Shown here: piece after piece, positions 26,165 through 35,260 of the stretch
Position numbering within the stretch: position 1 is the first letter of the stretch
Layout of the letters: every line of letters starts with the position of its first letter
Source: Lewinellaceae bacterium
GTDB taxonomy: Bacteria; Bacteroidota; Bacteroidia; Chitinophagales; Saprospiraceae
DNA length: 64,000 nucleotides
Direction of reading: 5' to 3'
Assembly: GCA_020636275.1 (NCBI GenBank)
Contig: JACJYD010000001.1
Span: forward strand, 682,001 to 746,000
Notes under the pieces: generated by a model
The model's database searches: none
What the model was told of the DNA's origin: nothing
The model's input: the letters and a program-made list of their open reading frames with translations, nothing else
Program-made: the position numbers and the translations under genes

Positions 26165-26258
26165 TTTAAAAATGACATTTTCGGCCCCAGCTGGGGCCGA
26201 AAATGTCATTTTTAAAAGGAAAGTCGCCGCCGCAGGCGGCGACTTTCCTTTTAAAAAT
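26165..26258. repeat. Two overlapping long perfect palindromes
   Basis: 26165-26216 is a perfect 52-bp palindrome centred on GGCCCCAGCTGGGGCC with TTTAAA ends. It overlaps a second hairpin, 26208-26258, with 24-bp arms around a GCA loop (core GTCGCCGCC/GGCGGCGAC). Each has a GC core flanked by A- and T-tracts, as in bidirectional rho-independent terminators. They lie 37 bases past the stop of the gene 26295-26840, so termination of that gene is a simple role; the length and tandem arrangement go beyond what termination needs. Confidence 0.85.
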
Positions 26259-26294
26259 CTTTAAATACGCGCAATGCGTAACTCCGGTCCTGTT

Positions 26295-26840
26295 TCAATT
26301 TACCTTATCCAATTGATACGCTTCGATCAGCCGCAACAGCTTGTCGGGGTATTCCGGGTCGGTGGCGTACTTGCAATCCCACAAGCCCCAGGCCCAGGCG
26401 GCCAGGTTGTCCTGCGGGATGTAGAACAACAGCCGGTAGTTGTCGCGGGTGCGTAAAAAATTCCCGAAATCCGTGTAGCTGTCCTTGATGAAGGTGTATT
26501 TCCGGAAACACTCCATCAACTGGAGCCAATTTCCGTCGAAGAATTCATAGGTGTATTTGCAATAACTTGGTCCCTCCCAGTCTTTGGCTTTGATCCCGAA
26601 GTGGTTGTTGCTGTATGTGGCCAGTTCGCTCGTTCCCCAGTCGCTCTCCAACCCGGCTACGGCAAAAATGATGGCAATGGGAATACCCGACTGCTGGTTT
26701 AACTCCACCGCCAGATAGCGGTACTTGTTGATATACCGCTCCACCTTCCAGGGGCGTTGGGTTATAGCCGGATCTTGAAAACCCAGCAGGGGGATGAGGA
26801 GGAAACACATCCAGAATAAGGGGGGCAAGGTCTTCGTCAT
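26295..26840 (-). CDS. Glucosaminidase (GH73-like) peptidoglycan hydrolase
   Basis: 181 residues with a signal peptide (PPLFWMCFLLIPLLGFQ). The core AVAGLESDWGTSELATYSNN and HFGIKAKDWEG matches the GH73/mannosyl-glycoprotein endo-beta-N-acetylglucosaminidase family: catalytic Glu in GLESDWG, then the NNHFGIK motif. It also keeps AWGLWDCKYATDPEYPDKLL, the usual C-terminal YATDP.Y..KL motif. It cuts the glycan chain of peptidoglycan in the periplasm, for growth or division. No cell-wall binding domain is fused. Single gene. Confidence 0.88.
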   Translation of the reverse strand: MTKTLPPLFWMCFLLIPLLGFQDPAITQRPWKVERYINKYRYLAVELNQQSGIPIAIIFAVAGLESDWGTSELATYSNNHFGIKAKDWEGPSYCKYTYEFFDGNWLQLMECFRKYTFIKDSYTDFGNFLRTRDNYRLLFYIPQDNLAAWAWGLWDCKYATDPEYPDKLLRLIEAYQLDKVN

Positions 26841-26909
26841 GGCAATTTCTTAAGGGCTTAGGATCTTTTTGAGGGTAAAGATATGAAAAAAGAAAATGTG
26901 ATATCGGGA

Positions 26910-27401
26910 CTATTTGCCGGTCACCTTCTTCACTACGGCCTCCAGTTCCTCCGGCTTATTTGTTCCGATCAACAATTTTCTGCCGTCGTGGAGTTCCAGT
27001 TCGAGGCCGAGGCGGCCGGAGACGTTGTAGGCAGGGCCGTCTTTGCCGAAGCGGAGGCCCCAGCCGCCGAATTCGAGCATGGGGTTGTATTTCCGGACGT
27101 GGGCGGCGGCGATCTCATCCCAGCGAATGGTGCGGCGGCTGAGGGGGAAAAAGACGATCCGGACCTCTTCCTGAGTGATCTCGGTATTCAGGTGCACGAT
27201 ACCGAGAAAACCGATGGTCGCGTACACGAAAAGACTTCCGAGTACCAGTCCCAGGTCGCTCATGGGGTGGTCGCCCCAGGGTTTGCCGAGGACCAATTGC
27301 TGGAACATCCCCCACGAAAAAAGCAGGGCCGTGGCCACCATAGGTATCCACAAATACCATTGCCGGAAAAACTGTTTCTCCTGAAAAAGAATGACGGACA
27401 T
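26910..27401 (-). CDS. Small two-helix membrane protein with PH-like domain
   Basis: Start chosen at ATG 27401 (MSVILFQEKQFFRQ); 163 residues. Two membrane helices (WIPMVATALLFSWGMF and LGLVLGSLFVYATIGFLGIV) are followed by a beta-rich cytoplasmic part: EVRIVFFPLSRRTIRWDEIA, GGWGLRFGKDGPAYNVSG, LELELHDGRKLLIGTNKPEE. This layout is like the YdbT/PH-domain and DUF6141-type proteins in Bacteroidota. The conserved RTIRWDEI...GWG.R pattern supports the relation. Function unknown. Confidence 0.7.
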   Translation of the reverse strand: MSVILFQEKQFFRQWYLWIPMVATALLFSWGMFQQLVLGKPWGDHPMSDLGLVLGSLFVYATIGFLGIVHLNTEITQEEVRIVFFPLSRRTIRWDEIAAAHVRKYNPMLEFGGWGLRFGKDGPAYNVSGRLGLELELHDGRKLLIGTNKPEELEAVVKKVTGK

Positions 27402-27448
27402 AATGCTTAAAGTTAGTTCAAGTTGCGATAAATCGCCTTTGTTTAAGT

Positions 27449-29626
27449 CTACTCCAACACCATCACCTCCACCCGAGAGGCCCGTTCGGCATCGAAATAC
27501 ACCCGGTGCGTGGCCTTTTGGAAATCCTCCTCTCCGCAGTGGTAAATATCGACAAATTTTTGGGGGTTGCGATCGACCAGCGGAAACCAGGAATTTTGCA
27601 CCTGGATCATGATGCGGTGGCCTTTCAGGAAGGTGTGTCCCACATCGGGCAGTTGGAATCGCACCTGCGTCGGTTCGCCGGGGGTGAAAGGCTCCGGGTT
27701 TTCGAAACTGTTGCGGAAGCGTCCGCGAAACACTTCCCCGCGCACAAGCATCTGGTAGCCGGCCATGGGCACCCCTTTTTCGTTGGGCGGGTAGGACTTC
27801 AACGTATCCGGGAAAACGTCGATGAGCTTGACCACGTAGTCCGCATCGGTACCGGTAGTGCTCACCCACAAGTCGGCTGTAAGCGGCCCGGTGAGGGTGA
27901 CATTATCTTCCAGAATAGCCGTTTGGAAAACCAGGACATCGGGCCGGCGGGCGGCAAAGCGCTGGTCGTCGGTCATATATTCACGGGTGCGGTGGAGGTG
28001 CACGTCTTCGGTGTAGGGCACCGGTTTTCGCGGATCGGAGACGTATTCCTCAAAAGCGGGGTCCGTACCGGTGGGCGCCTCGAACGACAGGCCTCCGGCC
28101 GGCTGGAAATAGAGGCTTTTCGCCATGGCGTTCTTCGGCGGCCAGGCATCGAACTGCCGCCATTCGTTGGCGCCGGTGAGAAAGATCGTCGCCTCGGCGA
28201 GGTCCATCGTCCCTTCGTCTTTTAAGTAAAAATCGAAAAACTGGCGCTCGATCTTCAGATAATCCTGGCCGGTATCCCAACCGAAGTAGATGTTGCCCAG
28301 GTGGTCGGCCCGTTCCCGCGACCATTGGCCGTGCGACCAGGGGCCGAGGATCACCCGGTTGGAGATCGAATCGGGGTTTTGCGCCTCAATGCTCTTATAT
28401 ACGTTCTGTGCACCGTAGCAGTCCTCGGCATCGAACCAGCCGCCCACGGTGAGCACCGCCGGTTTCGTATTCTTCAAATGCGGCCGCGGATTGCGAGCCT
28501 GCCAAAAGGCGTCGTAGTTGGGGTGGGCCATGGCGTCGTTCCAGAATTTGATCGTATCGCCAAAATAGCGCTCCGTGAGGTTGCGCACCGGCCCCATGTC
28601 GAGGAAAAACTGGTAATTGTCTTCGTTGGGCCAGGGGAAACCCCAGGTCGCCTTCCGCGTGGGCACGGGCCTTGGCCGGCCGAAGCCCGAGAAGAACGAC
28701 ACGGCGTCCATAGTGAAAAAGGCGCCGTTGTGGTGGAAATCGTCGCCGATAAACCAGTCGGTCACCGGGGCCTGAGGGGATACGGCCTTCAGCGCCGGAT
28801 GGGCATCGATGGTCGACATAGTGGCGTAGAAGCCCGGGTAAGAGATCCCCAGAATGCCGACGCGGCCGTTGTTGTGCGGCACGTTTTTGACCAGCCAGTC
28901 GATCGCGTCGTAGGTGTCGCTGCTCTCGTCGACATCCGTTTTCGCCTTTTTTTCCGGAATATACGGCCGCACGTCCTCAAAGACGCCTTCGCTCTGCATG
29001 CGTCCGCGTACGTCCTGGAACGCGATGATGTAGCCTGATTCGATAAAATGGTTCATGTTGTGCAGCAGGCGCAGGTTGTAGTCCTCCTCGCGCGGCTCCG
29101 CATTGTAGGGGGTGCGGATCATGAGGATGGGGTATTTTTTGGAAAGGTCTTTCGGCAGGTAGTAAGACGTAAAAAGCTTCACCCCGTCCCGCATCGGGAT
29201 CATGACCTCGTACTTGGTGAGGCGCTCTTTGTACCAGTCGGCGCTGCCCGGCGGCGCGGGGATGGCCTTGCGCTGCAAGCGCAGCGGCAATTGCTGCCCA
29301 TCCTGTACCAACATCCCGTCGATGAAAGACGAAGAGCCGTCGATCCGGCCTGAATAGGCGGCCTGCTCCGAGGGCACGCGGAAGGAAAGCTGGCCGTCGG
29401 ACAGGCTCAGGTCTTCTACCTTCAGCCCGTTCTTGTTGGCGTCCGGACTGTCGACCGTAGCGGTGTAAACGCCTTCCTGATCCACAATGTGCAGCACGAC
29501 GCGGACACCCTGGTCGGGCGATTGGACCAAACCATACCAGTTGCCGAGGATGATCTGGGCGGACATCGTGTACCATCCGCTCAGCAGGAATAGGGTGTTC
29601 AGCAGAATGATCGCAAGCTTTCTCAT
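27449..29626 (-). CDS. CocE/NonD-type alpha/beta hydrolase, X-Pro dipeptidyl-peptidase S15 family
   Basis: Start at ATG 29626 (MRKLAIILLNTLFLL), because a signal peptide ending YTMSAQ follows; 725 residues. Domains: an N-terminal lipocalin-like beta domain (~25-130), then the S15 catalytic domain with MIPMRDGVKLFTSYY, RTPYNAEPREEDY, nucleophile Ser in GILGISYPGFYA, a VGGWFD acid region and His in LGPWSHGQW, then the C-terminal jelly roll (LTADLWVSTTGTDADYVVKL). Members cleave X-Pro dipeptides or esters and amides; substrate cannot be read from sequence. The secreted form fits peptide or cephalosporin-ester scavenging. It diverges from the CHAT-hydrolase giant across 146 bases. Confidence 0.88.
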   Translation of the reverse strand: MRKLAIILLNTLFLLSGWYTMSAQIILGNWYGLVQSPDQGVRVVLHIVDQEGVYTATVDSPDANKNGLKVEDLSLSDGQLSFRVPSEQAAYSGRIDGSSSFIDGMLVQDGQQLPLRLQRKAIPAPPGSADWYKERLTKYEVMIPMRDGVKLFTSYYLPKDLSKKYPILMIRTPYNAEPREEDYNLRLLHNMNHFIESGYIIAFQDVRGRMQSEGVFEDVRPYIPEKKAKTDVDESSDTYDAIDWLVKNVPHNNGRVGILGISYPGFYATMSTIDAHPALKAVSPQAPVTDWFIGDDFHHNGAFFTMDAVSFFSGFGRPRPVPTRKATWGFPWPNEDNYQFFLDMGPVRNLTERYFGDTIKFWNDAMAHPNYDAFWQARNPRPHLKNTKPAVLTVGGWFDAEDCYGAQNVYKSIEAQNPDSISNRVILGPWSHGQWSRERADHLGNIYFGWDTGQDYLKIERQFFDFYLKDEGTMDLAEATIFLTGANEWRQFDAWPPKNAMAKSLYFQPAGGLSFEAPTGTDPAFEEYVSDPRKPVPYTEDVHLHRTREYMTDDQRFAARRPDVLVFQTAILEDNVTLTGPLTADLWVSTTGTDADYVVKLIDVFPDTLKSYPPNEKGVPMAGYQMLVRGEVFRGRFRNSFENPEPFTPGEPTQVRFQLPDVGHTFLKGHRIMIQVQNSWFPLVDRNPQKFVDIYHCGEEDFQKATHRVYFDAERASRVEVMVLE

Positions 29627-29772
29627 GGTTTTATTTTTGTAGGGACAAAGTACGAAAGATATGAACTTTTCAACGGGAGGGAATTTCAGGTGTGTAAAAT
29701 AAATGACGGAAATCATTGTGCCGTTTGGCGCATTTCCCCTAATATTCAAGATCAAAAAACCCTTTTTTCAAT

Positions 29773-32700
29773 ATGAAAATCAAGATCTACGGCAAAGAGG
29801 TCACCGGGGCGCAAAAAGTGGAATTGATGGGCGGTCAGGAGCCGGTCCTTGTAAAGGCATTCGAGATCAGCGGCGGCGCCCGGGGCGGAGCGGCTATTTC
29901 CGAATCGATCCTGGAAACGGACCTGCTGGAATTCCAGTTTGAGGACGACACGATCTGGTTTTCCCAAACCGGCGACCTGAATGATCTTTTCCAGGGCCAA
30001 ACGAGGTCGGAAGGGGAGGACTTTGTCATCCCCGCTTCCATCCCGCTGCCGGCCGATGAACGGGGAGGGAACAAGAGCGCTATTCTGAAGGGGTTGAGGT
30101 TGTTCCGGCCTCAGCAGGTCCCGGCCGGGATCGCGCTGAAAGTAGCCGATCGCATCGAATCCGAGCTGCTTTCGGAAGGGCTCCGTTTTCTGGATCCCAA
30201 TTTCGGTTTGCCTCCTTTTGATCCGGCCGGGATCGATCTTTCCAAACCCGTCCTCTTGTTTATCCACGGCACAGGCTCCAGTACCGAGGGCTCCTTTGGC
30301 GACCTGAAGGGTTCCCAGACCTGGGAGGATCTTTGCAAGGAATACGGAAGCAACATCCTCGCCTTTGAGCACCGGACCTGGACGCACAGTCCCCTCCGAA
30401 ACCTGAAGGACCTGCTGAAAGCGCTTCCTGCCTCCACCCGCCTGCACATCGTCAGCCACTCGCGGGGAGGGCTCGTCGGCGATCTGTTGAGCCGCTGCGG
30501 GGTCGAAGGTACCTACTTTTCGGAGCTGGAAATGACCTACCTGAAAAACTGCGACCGCGGAAAAGATGCCCGCCTGCTGGCCGCTATCAACAAATTGGCC
30601 GCGGCGAAAAAGGTGGCGGTCGAAAAGATGGTCCGGGTGGCCTGTCCCGCCTCCGGAACGACCCTGTTGTCAAAGCGGCTGGACCATTTTCTGAACTTCC
30701 TGCTCAATGTGGCGGGCTACGGGATCGGGCAGGTGGCCAATCCCGTCTTTTTGGCGGTGCGATCCCTTCTGATGGCTATCCTCGATCAGAAGAACCACCC
30801 CGAGGTATTGCCCGGATTGGAAGCGATGATCCCGGATTCCCCCCTTCAAAACATCCTCAACAACCACCTCGTCCAGGTGAACGACGAGCTTCGCATAATC
30901 GCCGGAAATGCCGGCTCGGGATCGGTCCGGAAAACCCTGCTCTACCTGTTGACGCGTCTGTACTACCGGACCGATAACGATTTTGTAGTGGATACCGACG
31001 CCATGTTCATGGGTTTCCTCCGGGAAAAAAAGGCCTATTACCGCTTTGTTTCCGGCGAAACGGTCGATCATTTTTCCTATTTCAAACAACCGGCTGTGCA
31101 GGAGAGCATTTTCGGGGCCCTGACGAAAGACATCGCTACCCTGCCCGATTTCAAAGAGGTGAAAAGAGGGGAAAAGAACCGGGCCATCCTCCAGGGCGGG
31201 AGCGTCTATCCCGAACCCGTTTCCAAAGAAAAACCCATCGTCCTCTTTTTGCCCGGCATCATGGGGTCCAACCTCTACGAAGCGGTCGAAAAAAAGGAAA
31301 CCGGCGAATACGAAGAGATCTGGATCAATTACCTGCGGATCATCAACGGCGGGCTGCTGCACATGGGGCACGATAACGACCGGATCAGTGCCCGGTCGAT
31401 CGTCCGGACGGTCTACTCCGATTGGGTCGACTACCTGAAGGACAGCTACGACGTGGTCGTCTTTCCTTACGATTGGCGGCTTTCCCTGACCCAGGCCGGA
31501 CAGCAATTGGCCCAGGTGGTCGAAGACCTGCTGAAAACCGGTCAGCCCGTCCACCTCATGGCGCATTCGATGGGTGGGCTGGTCGTGCGGGACCTGATGG
31601 TCCACCACCCCGATATCTGGGAGAAGTGGCTGGTCAACGAACGCCACCGGTGTATCCTCCTCGGGACGCCCTGGCAGGGCTCCTATCTCATCCCCGAGGT
31701 CATTACGGGCTTCAGCGGCCAGATCCGGGCCATTGCGGCCCTGTCGCTCTTCCAAAGCAAACAGCGGCTCCTGAAGATCTTTGTCCGGTATCCCGGCCTG
31801 CTCGAGTTGTTGCCCACCGATGATCAGTCCCATGCGTTCGAAGATCTCCGGCTGTGGCAGGCCCTGCAATTTGCTACCCGCGAAAATTCCTGGCAATTGC
31901 CCGATCCCGCAGATCTGCAGGCTTTTTCCGCCTATAAAAAAAAGATCAACGCTACCTCCCTCAACCTGGACCGGGTCGTCTATGTGGCCGGAAAAGCAGA
32001 TAAGACCATTTCCGGCTTCGTGCTCCGGAACGAGCAGGGGCAGCGGCTGGAAAGGACTGAACTCGAAAAGCTGCTGGGTAAGCCGGACCTGAAGGCGCGG
32101 CTGGAAGACCAGCGGTTCCGGCTCCTTTTCACCGGCACCGACCAGGGAGACGGCAGCGTGACCTGGAATACGGGCATTCCGTCCGGTCTGAAGCCCGAAA
32201 ACCTGTACTTCATGGAAACCTCGCATATGAAGCTGGCCGGCGAAGCTGCGCATTTCCCCGCATTGAAAGAGTTGCTCGATACCGGCGCCACCCGCCTGCT
32301 TTCCCAAACCCGGCCCATCGCCCGTTCCAGCGGGCAAACCATGGATATCCCTCCGCCCGAGGTGTTGAGCAACGACCCCGACGCCCTCCTGGACCGGGCT
32401 ATTGGCATACCCCCCGCCAGGCCTTATGAAAAGACCGAAACGGAGCCTGTGCAAGCGGTCGCAGTACGGGTCATGAACGGCCATCTGAAATATGCCCGTT
32501 TCCCGGTCATGATCGGCCATTTCAAAGACGACGGGATCGTCAGCGCCGAGCGGGTCATGGACTACCAGTTGGACCGGAAGCTCTCCGAGCGCCTGGACAT
32601 CGGGCTGTACCCCGGCGCGATCGGAACCAATCTCGTTCTGCTGACCGACGGGAGAGACGACCAGGGCGCTATCATCGTGGGCCTTGGCGATCCGGAAAAT

Positions 32701-35109
32701 TTGACGCCCTTCCTGCTCAGTCAGACGATCGAACAAGGGTGCCTGGCCTACGCCCTCACCAGGCGGGGGGATACGGACCTGCTCCAAACGGGCGGGATCG
32801 GCGTTTCCACCCTCCTGATCGGCAACGGCTACGGCAATCTGGCCCTTTCCAACTCGATCCTGGCGATTTTGGAAGGAGTGGTCAATGCCAATAAAAAAAT
32901 AAAAAAACTGACCGCCGACCTTCCCTTCATTTCCGAGATTGAATTTATCGAGCTGTACGAAGACAAGTCGATCAACGCCTATTATTCGATCCACGAGATC
33001 GTCAAGAACCACCAGTTGGCCAATATCGACCTGAAAAGACCCATCCAGGAAGTCGCCGGCAAGCGGAGCTATGTGCCGATCGACAATGAAAAAGAGTGGT
33101 GGAAAAGGATCACGGCGCTATTGCAACGGGACGCAGAAAAAGGGGAGGTGTCTCCGCATTTATACTTCAGCGCATCGACCGGGCGCGCCAAGGTCGAAGT
33201 ACGCGATCTGTTTACCAACCACCGGATCCTGGAGTCGTTGTTGAAGGAAAATAGCATGAACAACACCTGGAACCGGGAGTTGACCAAAACGATCTTCGAA
33301 CTGTTGATCCCCAACGACTTCAAGCTGTCCTTCCGGAACCAGCAGAACATCCTGCTGATCCTGGACGAAACGACCGCCTGGTATCCCTGGGAGCTGCTCC
33401 ACTACGACAACAAAGGCGGCGACCCCATTTGCGTATCGGCGGGAATGATCCGGCAATTGGCCACATCCAACGACCGGAGAAAGATCAATCCGGTCAACAA
33501 CCGGAAAGCGCTGATCATCGGCGATCCGCTGCTCACTGGGCCCTCGATGGCGCAGCTGCCCGGGGCGGAAAAAGAAGCCCTGGAAGTGGATAAAAAACTG
33601 CGGGCGAAGCACTATTCGACCCTGCTCAGCATCCGGAAATCCGCAAACGAAGTATTTACCAAGCTCTACGACGAATACAAGGTCATTCACATCGCCTCCC
33701 ACGGCGTTCTCGAATTCGGTCCGGATAAAAAAACGGGGATCTTGTTGTCGGATGATATCGTCCTTTCTACCGCCGAGATCAACCAGATGCCGAGCACTCC
33801 GGAGCTGGTATTCGTCAATTCCTGCTTCCTGGGCAAGGTCGATCCGGCGAAAGAGGCCTATTTTCAGGATAAATTCAAGCTGGCCGCCAACATCGGTACC
33901 GAGCTGATCGAAAACGGGGTGAAAGCCGTGGTGGTCGCCGGCTGGGCCGTCAACGACGAAGCGGCAAAGCGGTTTGCGGCCGTGTTTTACGAGGAAATGC
34001 TGGCGGGTGAGCTCTTCGGCGAGGCTGTAAAAAAAGCCCGGCGCGCCTGTTACCAGGATTTCGGCAGCTCCAATACCTGGGGCGCCTACCAGTGCTACGG
34101 CGATCCCTATTATCAACTCGAAAAAGCATCCCGGCGCGGCGATGCCGACGAGCCCTATATTTTGGAGAAAGAGATCCTCATCGACCTGGAGATCCTGGTC
34201 AACGACGCCAGTTCGGCCCGAAAGCGGGATGCAGATTACATCCGGGGAAAACTGGAACGAACGACCCGGAGGATCGAAGCCTCCGGTCTCCGGAACGGCA
34301 GGATCACCGAGTTGGAAGCTATGGCCTACGCGGAGATCGGGGATTTTGAACGGGCCATCGCGAAATACGAAGCCCTGCAATCCTCAAAAAAAGCCGACTA
34401 CTCCGTTCGCGCCCTCGAGCAGTGGTGCAATCTGAAAGCGCAATTCCTCCTCGGTCAAAAGGGCAAAGAGCCCAAAGCGGTTCTGATCAGCCAAATGGAC
34501 GAGGTCATTGCCCAGTTGCACAAATTGATGAGTTTCGGGCAGACCACCGAACGGTACGCCCTGCTGGGCAGCGCCTTCAAAAGGAAAGCCCTGCTCGAAA
34601 CAGGTAAAAAAGCAAAGGAAAATGCCATAAGGGCGATGGCCGACAACTACCGGGAAGGGTATCTACTGGATAACCAGGATCTGAGTGACCGCCGGATCTA
34701 CCCCCTGACCAACTGGATCCTCGGGGAAATGCTGTTGCAGGATGAAAAAAAAGGGCAGGTCCTCCGGAAAACCCTGCGGGAAAGTCCGCAGGCCTTTTTG
34801 GAAGAAAAAAAGAAAAAAGCGAAGAAACCGGGCGGTAAAACAGATTTCTGGGACCTGATCGAGAGCATCAATTGCAGCCAATGCCTGCTATTCTTCAATG
34901 ATAAAGCCGCCTATCAAAAAGCGTTGTACGAAGAGATCCTGACCGATTATAAAGCCGCCTGGAAGATCGACGGCTCCGAAAAGCAAAAAAACAGCGAGAT
35001 CGTACAAATGGAATTTATGGTAGATGCCTTGACCAGCCTTGGAAAAGGAGAAAGCCCGGTTTGTAAAACAATCAAAAAACTCTTGAAAGCCTTTGAGGAA
35101 ATAAAATAG
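29773..35109 (+). CDS. Dual alpha/beta-hydrolase, macro-like, CHAT caspase-like protease, helical-repeat protein
   Basis: 1778 residues, no signal peptide, so cytoplasmic. Part 1 (~150-430) is a lipase-like hydrolase: LLFIHGTGSS for the oxyanion hole and VSHSRGG with Ser230. Part 2 (~485-800) is LCAT-like: FLPGIMGSN (494-498) and MAHSMGG with Ser599. Part 3 (~900-1060) reads VMIGHFKDDGIVSAE...GAIIVGLGDPENLTPF, resembling the macro-like N-domain of M17 aminopeptidases. Part 4 (~1180-1460) is CHAT: YPWELLHYD, catalytic His1310 in HIASHG and Cys1351 in FVNSCFLG, then YGDPYYQL. Part 5 (~1470-1778) is helical repeats. Every active-site residue seen is intact. CHAT proteases work in cell-death and CRISPR type III-E systems; joining two lipases to one suggests a membrane-attacking effector under protease control, which is inference. 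Confidence 0.88.
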   Translation: MKIKIYGKEVTGAQKVELMGGQEPVLVKAFEISGGARGGAAISESILETDLLEFQFEDDTIWFSQTGDLNDLFQGQTRSEGEDFVIPASIPLPADERGGNKSAILKGLRLFRPQQVPAGIALKVADRIESELLSEGLRFLDPNFGLPPFDPAGIDLSKPVLLFIHGTGSSTEGSFGDLKGSQTWEDLCKEYGSNILAFEHRTWTHSPLRNLKDLLKALPASTRLHIVSHSRGGLVGDLLSRCGVEGTYFSELEMTYLKNCDRGKDARLLAAINKLAAAKKVAVEKMVRVACPASGTTLLSKRLDHFLNFLLNVAGYGIGQVANPVFLAVRSLLMAILDQKNHPEVLPGLEAMIPDSPLQNILNNHLVQVNDELRIIAGNAGSGSVRKTLLYLLTRLYYRTDNDFVVDTDAMFMGFLREKKAYYRFVSGETVDHFSYFKQPAVQESIFGALTKDIATLPDFKEVKRGEKNRAILQGGSVYPEPVSKEKPIVLFLPGIMGSNLYEAVEKKETGEYEEIWINYLRIINGGLLHMGHDNDRISARSIVRTVYSDWVDYLKDSYDVVVFPYDWRLSLTQAGQQLAQVVEDLLKTGQPVHLMAHSMGGLVVRDLMVHHPDIWEKWLVNERHRCILLGTPWQGSYLIPEVITGFSGQIRAIAALSLFQSKQRLLKIFVRYPGLLELLPTDDQSHAFEDLRLWQALQFATRENSWQLPDPADLQAFSAYKKKINATSLNLDRVVYVAGKADKTISGFVLRNEQGQRLERTELEKLLGKPDLKARLEDQRFRLLFTGTDQGDGSVTWNTGIPSGLKPENLYFMETSHMKLAGEAAHFPALKELLDTGATRLLSQTRPIARSSGQTMDIPPPEVLSNDPDALLDRAIGIPPARPYEKTETEPVQAVAVRVMNGHLKYARFPVMIGHFKDDGIVSAERVMDYQLDRKLSERLDIGLYPGAIGTNLVLLTDGRDDQGAIIVGLGDPENLTPFLLSQTIEQGCLAYALTRRGDTDLLQTGGIGVSTLLIGNGYGNLALSNSILAILEGVVNANKKIKKLTADLPFISEIEFIELYEDKSINAYYSIHEIVKNHQLANIDLKRPIQEVAGKRSYVPIDNEKEWWKRITALLQRDAEKGEVSPHLYFSASTGRAKVEVRDLFTNHRILESLLKENSMNNTWNRELTKTIFELLIPNDFKLSFRNQQNILLILDETTAWYPWELLHYDNKGGDPICVSAGMIRQLATSNDRRKINPVNNRKALIIGDPLLTGPSMAQLPGAEKEALEVDKKLRAKHYSTLLSIRKSANEVFTKLYDEYKVIHIASHGVLEFGPDKKTGILLSDDIVLSTAEINQMPSTPELVFVNSCFLGKVDPAKEAYFQDKFKLAANIGTELIENGVKAVVVAGWAVNDEAAKRFAAVFYEEMLAGELFGEAVKKARRACYQDFGSSNTWGAYQCYGDPYYQLEKASRRGDADEPYILEKEILIDLEILVNDASSARKRDADYIRGKLERTTRRIEASGLRNGRITELEAMAYAEIGDFERAIAKYEALQSSKKADYSVRALEQWCNLKAQFLLGQKGKEPKAVLISQMDEVIAQLHKLMSFGQTTERYALLGSAFKRKALLETGKKAKENAIRAMADNYREGYLLDNQDLSDRRIYPLTNWILGEMLLQDEKKGQVLRKTLRESPQAFLEEKKKKAKKPGGKTDFWDLIESINCSQCLLFFNDKAAYQKALYEEILTDYKAAWKIDGSEKQKNSEIVQMEFMVDALTSLGKGESPVCKTIKKLLKAFEEIK

Positions 35110-35260
35110 GACTTACGTACAAGTTTTAAAAAGTTATTAAACACGAGTCATGTTTAAAACTATGAATAGACATTATGCGAAACAAAAAAAACAGGCGAAC
35201 AGACAGCGCTGACTCCGGTTGCGCTATCTATTAGAATTATGGACTTGAAATAAACGCCTT

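Noticed and set aside
29627..29772. S15 hydrolase as functional partner of the CHAT giant
   Set aside because: The genes are divergent and the S15 protein is exported, while the giant has no signal peptide; nothing beyond closeness links them.
30670..33012. 780-codon reverse frame inside the CHAT-hydrolase giant
   Set aside because: Shadow frame; the forward frame has several intact catalytic motifs over 1778 codons.
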